The notes beneath the pieces are model-generated. The model had not been told where the DNA came from. It did no database searches and saw nothing but the letters and a program-made list of their open reading frames with translations. The translations under genes were made by a program, and so were the position numbers. This document shows positions 42,841 through 45,696 of a stretch of 45,696 nt of DNA, piece after piece (the first letter of the stretch is position 1; the number at the start of each line of letters is the position of its first letter). Source of the stretch: Acidobacteriota bacterium (GTDB taxonomy: Bacteria; Acidobacteriota; Vicinamibacteria; Vicinamibacterales; Fen-181). The stretch covers positions 1-45,696 of the forward strand of contig PMZR01000056.1 of assembly GCA_003170135.1 (NCBI GenBank), read 5' to 3'.

Positions 42841-45432
42841 GTGCGCCACCCGACGCTATATCCGCTTTTCGCCACCCTGGCAGGTCTCGTTGTCGCCCGA
42901 CTGCTTCCCGCACCCGCGGGGTTCCTGCCCTGTGTTCCGCTGCTGGCGCTCTACGCACTTGCCGTCTGGGCCTTTGCCAGCCGCCATCGCGCATTCCTGC
43001 CGCTCTTGCTCGTCGCCGTCGTCTGGGCCGCGTGGTTGCTCGCCTCCGCCGACAATCGCGGCGCGGTCCGGCCGTCGATGGTCAATGCGTTCGACGCGTC
43101 GCGCGGACCTGTTTCGGACCCACACGTAGGGGCACAGCATGCTGTGCCCGTACCACCCGCGCCCCAGCCACCAACCCCCAGTCTCCGGCCCCCAGATCCT
43201 GGCGCCCAATCGCCAGCGCCCAGTCCCGTGATCCTCGAAGGCGTGCTGCGACAGGACGCGAGCGCCACGCCATTCGGCGCGAGCCTGACCATCGACGCCC
43301 TGCGCATGACTGTCAACTGTGGCGCAGGGCTTCAGCCCTGCGAACCACGGACACTGCCTGTTGCCGGCGGCGTCATTGCCGGCGTCTCCGGCGCGCTCGC
43401 CTCGACGCGTCTCGACGACTGGCGCGCCGGTCGCCTCGTGCGGGCGCCCGTGCTGCTGCGCGAGCCCACGACGTTCGCCAATCCGGGGCTGCGCGACGAA
43501 CGCCTGGCGCTCGCGCGGCGCGGCATCCACCTGTTCGGCTCGGTCAAGAGCGCCGCGCTCGTCGACGTGGTCCACGCGGGCGGCTGGGTGGACGAACGGG
43601 CGGCGGACCTCAGGGCCTTCAGCCGGCGAGCCATCTCGCGGGCAGTGGGGTGCTGGTCCGAGCAGTCGGCCGGCATCGTGATCGCGATTCTCATAGGCGA
43701 TCGCGCCGGGCTCACGAGCGAGGTGGAGCGGATGCTGCAGGATGCGGGGACCTATCACGTCATCGCGATCTCGGGCGGCAACATCGCCATTCTCGCGGGG
43801 TTCCTGCTCGGCCTCGGTCGCCTGCTGGAGGTGCGGACGCGGGTGTCCGCGTGCGTCACGATCGTCGTGCTCGTGGCCTATGCCGACCTCGTGGGCGGCG
43901 GGGCGTCGGTGGTGCGCGCGACGCTGATGGGCGTCACCTACATGATCGCGCTGGCGTTCGATCTGCGCGGGTCGCCGCTCGACGCGCTCATCGCGGCGGC
44001 GTGCGCGATCCTGTGCGCGACGCCGCTGGGGCTCTACGACGTCGCGTTCGCGCTGACCTTCGGCGCCACGTTCGGCATCCTGGTGGCCAGCGGCGCGCTC
44101 GGCGGGCGCCTGCCGCAACGCGCGTGGCTCCGCGCGCCGGCCGGACTGCTGCTGGCCTCGGCCTCCGCGGAACTCGCGCTGCTGCCCGTTGGCGCGTTCG
44201 CGTTCTCGCGGGTGACGTTCGCGGGCCTCGCCCTGAACTTCTTCGCCATCCCGCTGATGGCCGTCGCGCAGCTGGCCGGCATGTTCGTGCTGCCGCTGGC
44301 GCTGGTCGACGTCCGTCTCGCCGCAATCGCCGGGTACGTCGCGCACCTGGGCGCCGCCGGCCTGGTCTCCACCGCGTCGCTCGTGGACCTGGTGCCCCCG
44401 CTCGTGTGGCGCGTGCCCGCCCCGGATGCCGGCGTCATCGCGCTCTATTACAGCGGATTCCTCGCGTGGTTCACCGCGACCCACGCGACCCGCCTGCGAA
44501 TGCCTCGACTCGCGCGCTTGCTTCGCGGCGCGGCGATCCTGTTGGTCGCGACGAGCGCTGCCTGGATCCTGTGGTCGCCGCTCGCGCGTTTGCGCGGTTC
44601 GCGGCCGACCGGCCTGCTCCGGATGACCGTCGTCGATGTCGGCCAGGCGGACGCCATCCTGGTCCGCTTTCCCGACGCGCGGACCATGCTGGTGGACTCG
44701 GGCGGATCGAGGACGGGCGGCAGTTTCGACGTGGGCATCCGCGTGATCGCGCCGGTGCTCTGGCACCACGACGTGTTCCGCCTCGATCGCTTCGTGCTGA
44801 CGCACGGTGATCCCGATCACATCGGCGGCGCGGTCGCGCTCGTGCGGGCCTTTCCGATCGCCGAGACCTGGGAGGGCATCGACGTGCCGCCCGACGCCGC
44901 GCTCCAGGCGCTGCACCGCGAGACTGCGGCACGACACGTCCCCGGCCGGCAACTGCGCGCGGTCGAACGGCTGGAGCTGGGCGGGACGCAGATCGCGATC
45001 TGGAATCCGCCGGCGCCCGACTGGGAGCGCCGGAAGATCCGCAATGACGACTCGATCGTGATGGCGATGACCTTCGGGCAGGTGTCGCTGCTGCTCACGG
45101 GCGACATCAGCATGGACGTGGAACGGCCGCTCGCCCGCCGGATTGCCGTGGCGCCGCTGTGCGTCCTGAAGGTGCCGCATCACGGGAGCGCCGGGTCGAG
45201 TTCGGCCGCCTTCCTCGCCGCGGTGCGTCCCGCACTCGCGATCTTCACGGTGGGACCCGCGGCCGTCGGCACCCCCTCGCTCGACGGCGTCACGGCCCGC
45301 TACCTCGCGGTCGGCGCGGTGCCGCTCTACACGGGCACGGACGGCGCCGTGGAGGTCGAAACCGATGGGCGCGAAGTGCGGGTGGTGACGTTCGCGGGGC
45401 GGCGGTTCACCTTGCGCGGACCGCCGACATAG
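42841..45432 (+). CDS. comEC: ComEC/Rec2 DNA-uptake channel with metallo-hydrolase domain
   Basis: The 863-residue protein has N-terminal membrane helices and an OB-like soluble part (~95-220). The competence domain has multiple helices (~270-570; SGGNIAILAGF, GGGASVVRATLMG). A C-terminal beta-lactamase-like domain has DVGQADAILVRFP, THGDPDHIGG (~654) and VPHHGS (~778). It carries single-stranded DNA across the inner membrane, and the hydrolase domain may degrade the second strand. Residues ~94-130 are encoded by a palindrome plus nine heptad repeats. A second palindrome lies at 43323-43342. The GTG start follows a hairpin. Alone of the uptake genes here besides pilT. Confidence 0.93.
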   Translation: MRHPTLYPLFATLAGLVVARLLPAPAGFLPCVPLLALYALAVWAFASRHRAFLPLLLVAVVWAAWLLASADNRGAVRPSMVNAFDASRGPVSDPHVGAQHAVPVPPAPQPPTPSLRPPDPGAQSPAPSPVILEGVLRQDASATPFGASLTIDALRMTVNCGAGLQPCEPRTLPVAGGVIAGVSGALASTRLDDWRAGRLVRAPVLLREPTTFANPGLRDERLALARRGIHLFGSVKSAALVDVVHAGGWVDERAADLRAFSRRAISRAVGCWSEQSAGIVIAILIGDRAGLTSEVERMLQDAGTYHVIAISGGNIAILAGFLLGLGRLLEVRTRVSACVTIVVLVAYADLVGGGASVVRATLMGVTYMIALAFDLRGSPLDALIAAACAILCATPLGLYDVAFALTFGATFGILVASGALGGRLPQRAWLRAPAGLLLASASAELALLPVGAFAFSRVTFAGLALNFFAIPLMAVAQLAGMFVLPLALVDVRLAAIAGYVAHLGAAGLVSTASLVDLVPPLVWRVPAPDAGVIALYYSGFLAWFTATHATRLRMPRLARLLRGAAILLVATSAAWILWSPLARLRGSRPTGLLRMTVVDVGQADAILVRFPDARTMLVDSGGSRTGGSFDVGIRVIAPVLWHHDVFRLDRFVLTHGDPDHIGGAVALVRAFPIAETWEGIDVPPDAALQALHRETAARHVPGRQLRAVERLELGGTQIAIWNPPAPDWERRKIRNDDSIVMAMTFGQVSLLLTGDISMDVERPLARRIAVAPLCVLKVPHHGSAGSSSAAFLAAVRPALAIFTVGPAAVGTPSLDGVTARYLAVGAVPLYTGTDGAVEVETDGREVRVVTFAGRRFTLRGPPT
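43126..43153. repeat. GTAGGGGC palindrome inside comEC
   Basis: A 28-bp palindrome with one mismatched pair: arms GTAGGGGCACAGCA and TGCTGTGCCCGTAC. The core of 20 bp is perfect. It is translated as part of HVGAQHAVPVP. Confidence 0.85.
43164..43226. repeat. Nine-unit heptad array inside comEC
   Basis: Units are CCAGCCA, CCAACCC, CCAGTCT, CCGGCCC, CCAGATC, CTGGCGC, CCAATCG, CCAGCGC, CCAGTCC. Eight of nine begin CC, equal to the GG-N5 pattern on the other strand. 63 bp equals 21 codons, so the frame is kept; it encodes a Pro/Ser/Ala-rich stretch. Confidence 0.7.
43323..43342. repeat. CT-TC-AG centred palindrome inside comEC
   Basis: CGCAGGGCT-TC-AGCCCTGCG is a perfect 9-bp inverted repeat around TC, translated as part of GAGLQPCEPR. 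It shares its centre with 15589-15604. Confidence 0.7.
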
Positions 45433-45533
45433 ATGGCTCAGGCCTCAAGGCGTATTGCTGACGCTCGTGCGTCTGCGGAGCCTCCGAGTGCGAGTCGCGC
45501 GAGCACGAGCGCAGCCGCGGCCCTCGACGAGCC
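45433..45533. other. Region after comEC with weak array remnant and hairpin
   Basis: GGCTCA and GGCCTCAA (45435-45448) look like a decayed heptad array directly after the comEC stop. CTGACGCTCGTGC near 45458 and GCACGAGCGCAG near 45503 form an inverted repeat with one bulge. No gene is supported. Confidence 0.4.
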
Positions 45534-45696
45534 GTCGGTCGCCGGGGAAAACGCCGCGACGCCACATCGCTTTCCGGCTTCGACCGCCGGCGGCCTCCAA
45601 TGGCTTGGTGTAAAGGCGTGGGCGCCAGTCGGCCGCCGGGGAAAGCGCCGTGTCGCGCGTCGTTTTCCTGATCGACCGCCGGCGACCTCCAAGGCT
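45534..45696. repeat. ~94-bp tandem repeat at the right edge
   Basis: Two similar ~70-bp copies start at 45534 and 45628 (period 94). Shared landmarks are GTCGG(T/C)CGCCGGGGAAA at the 5' end and TCGACCGCCGGCG-N-CCTCCAA at the 3' end. Each copy is an imperfect palindrome (GCCGG...GGAAA against TTTCC...CCGGC). The second copy is cut by the window edge, so more may follow. Confidence 0.7.

Noticed and set aside
45438..45692. 84-codon minus-strand frame at the right edge
   Set aside because: It lies across the 94-bp repeats and the hairpin; its composition follows the repeats, and no start signal or family is seen.

Overview
The window is a dense, high-GC bacterial chromosome segment with about 30 protein genes. 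It has no rRNA, tRNA, CRISPR array or recognisable insertion sequence. The gene set suggests a diderm with type IV pilus and competence functions: LptE, a DUF374 lipid acyltransferase, a PBP1B-like enzyme, PilT/PilU, ComEC, BshC (bacillithiol synthesis), HrcA/CIRCE control, and PEGA and STPK proteins. An Acidobacteriota-like organism (possibly Vicinamibacteria) fits best, but this is inferred from gene content only.

Layout. 44-3813 (+): EtfD/HdrD-like Fe-S membrane protein, DUF374 acyltransferase, histone-deacetylase-like hydrolase. 3920-8095 (+): leuS-lptE-holA, the classical order, facing rpsT (-). 8390-9008 has no gene. 9009-12247 (+): HD-GYP protein, then a two-gene ABC exporter. 12270-16625 (-): a secreted NTF2-TPR-CHAT protein whose CHAT domain has lost its protease residues, and a lytic transglycosylase. 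16777-19656 (+): UPF0182 membrane protein. 19753-26416 (-): alaS, recX, pilT, ilvE and a Ser/Thr kinase (listed right to left against transcription). 26497-27225 (+): rsmE, tail-to-tail with prmA. 27206-30969 (-): heat-shock operon hrcA-grpE-dnaJ-prmA behind a CIRCE operator, without dnaK. 31024-35962 (-): bshC, PBP1B-like, xdhC. 36097-45432 (+): PEGA pseudokinase, carA, carB, comEC. The right edge carries a roughly 94-bp tandem repeat.

The most unusual feature is the non-coding DNA. At least ten gene junctions are filled with short tandem arrays of a 7-bp unit. The unit sequence differs at each site, but nearly every unit can be written as GG-N5 on one strand. Arrays often begin at or within a few bases of a stop codon and end just before the next start. 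One forms the last codons and stop of alaS. Another, nine units long, lies in frame inside comEC. Separate palindrome families (GTAGGGGC-ended, and CT-TC-AG-centred) also occur, some inside coding sequence.

Other points are three promoters whose -10 box ends exactly 6 nt before the start codon (leaderless mRNA), two genes that seem to start at CTG behind good Shine-Dalgarno sequences, a pseudokinase and a pseudo-CHAT protein.
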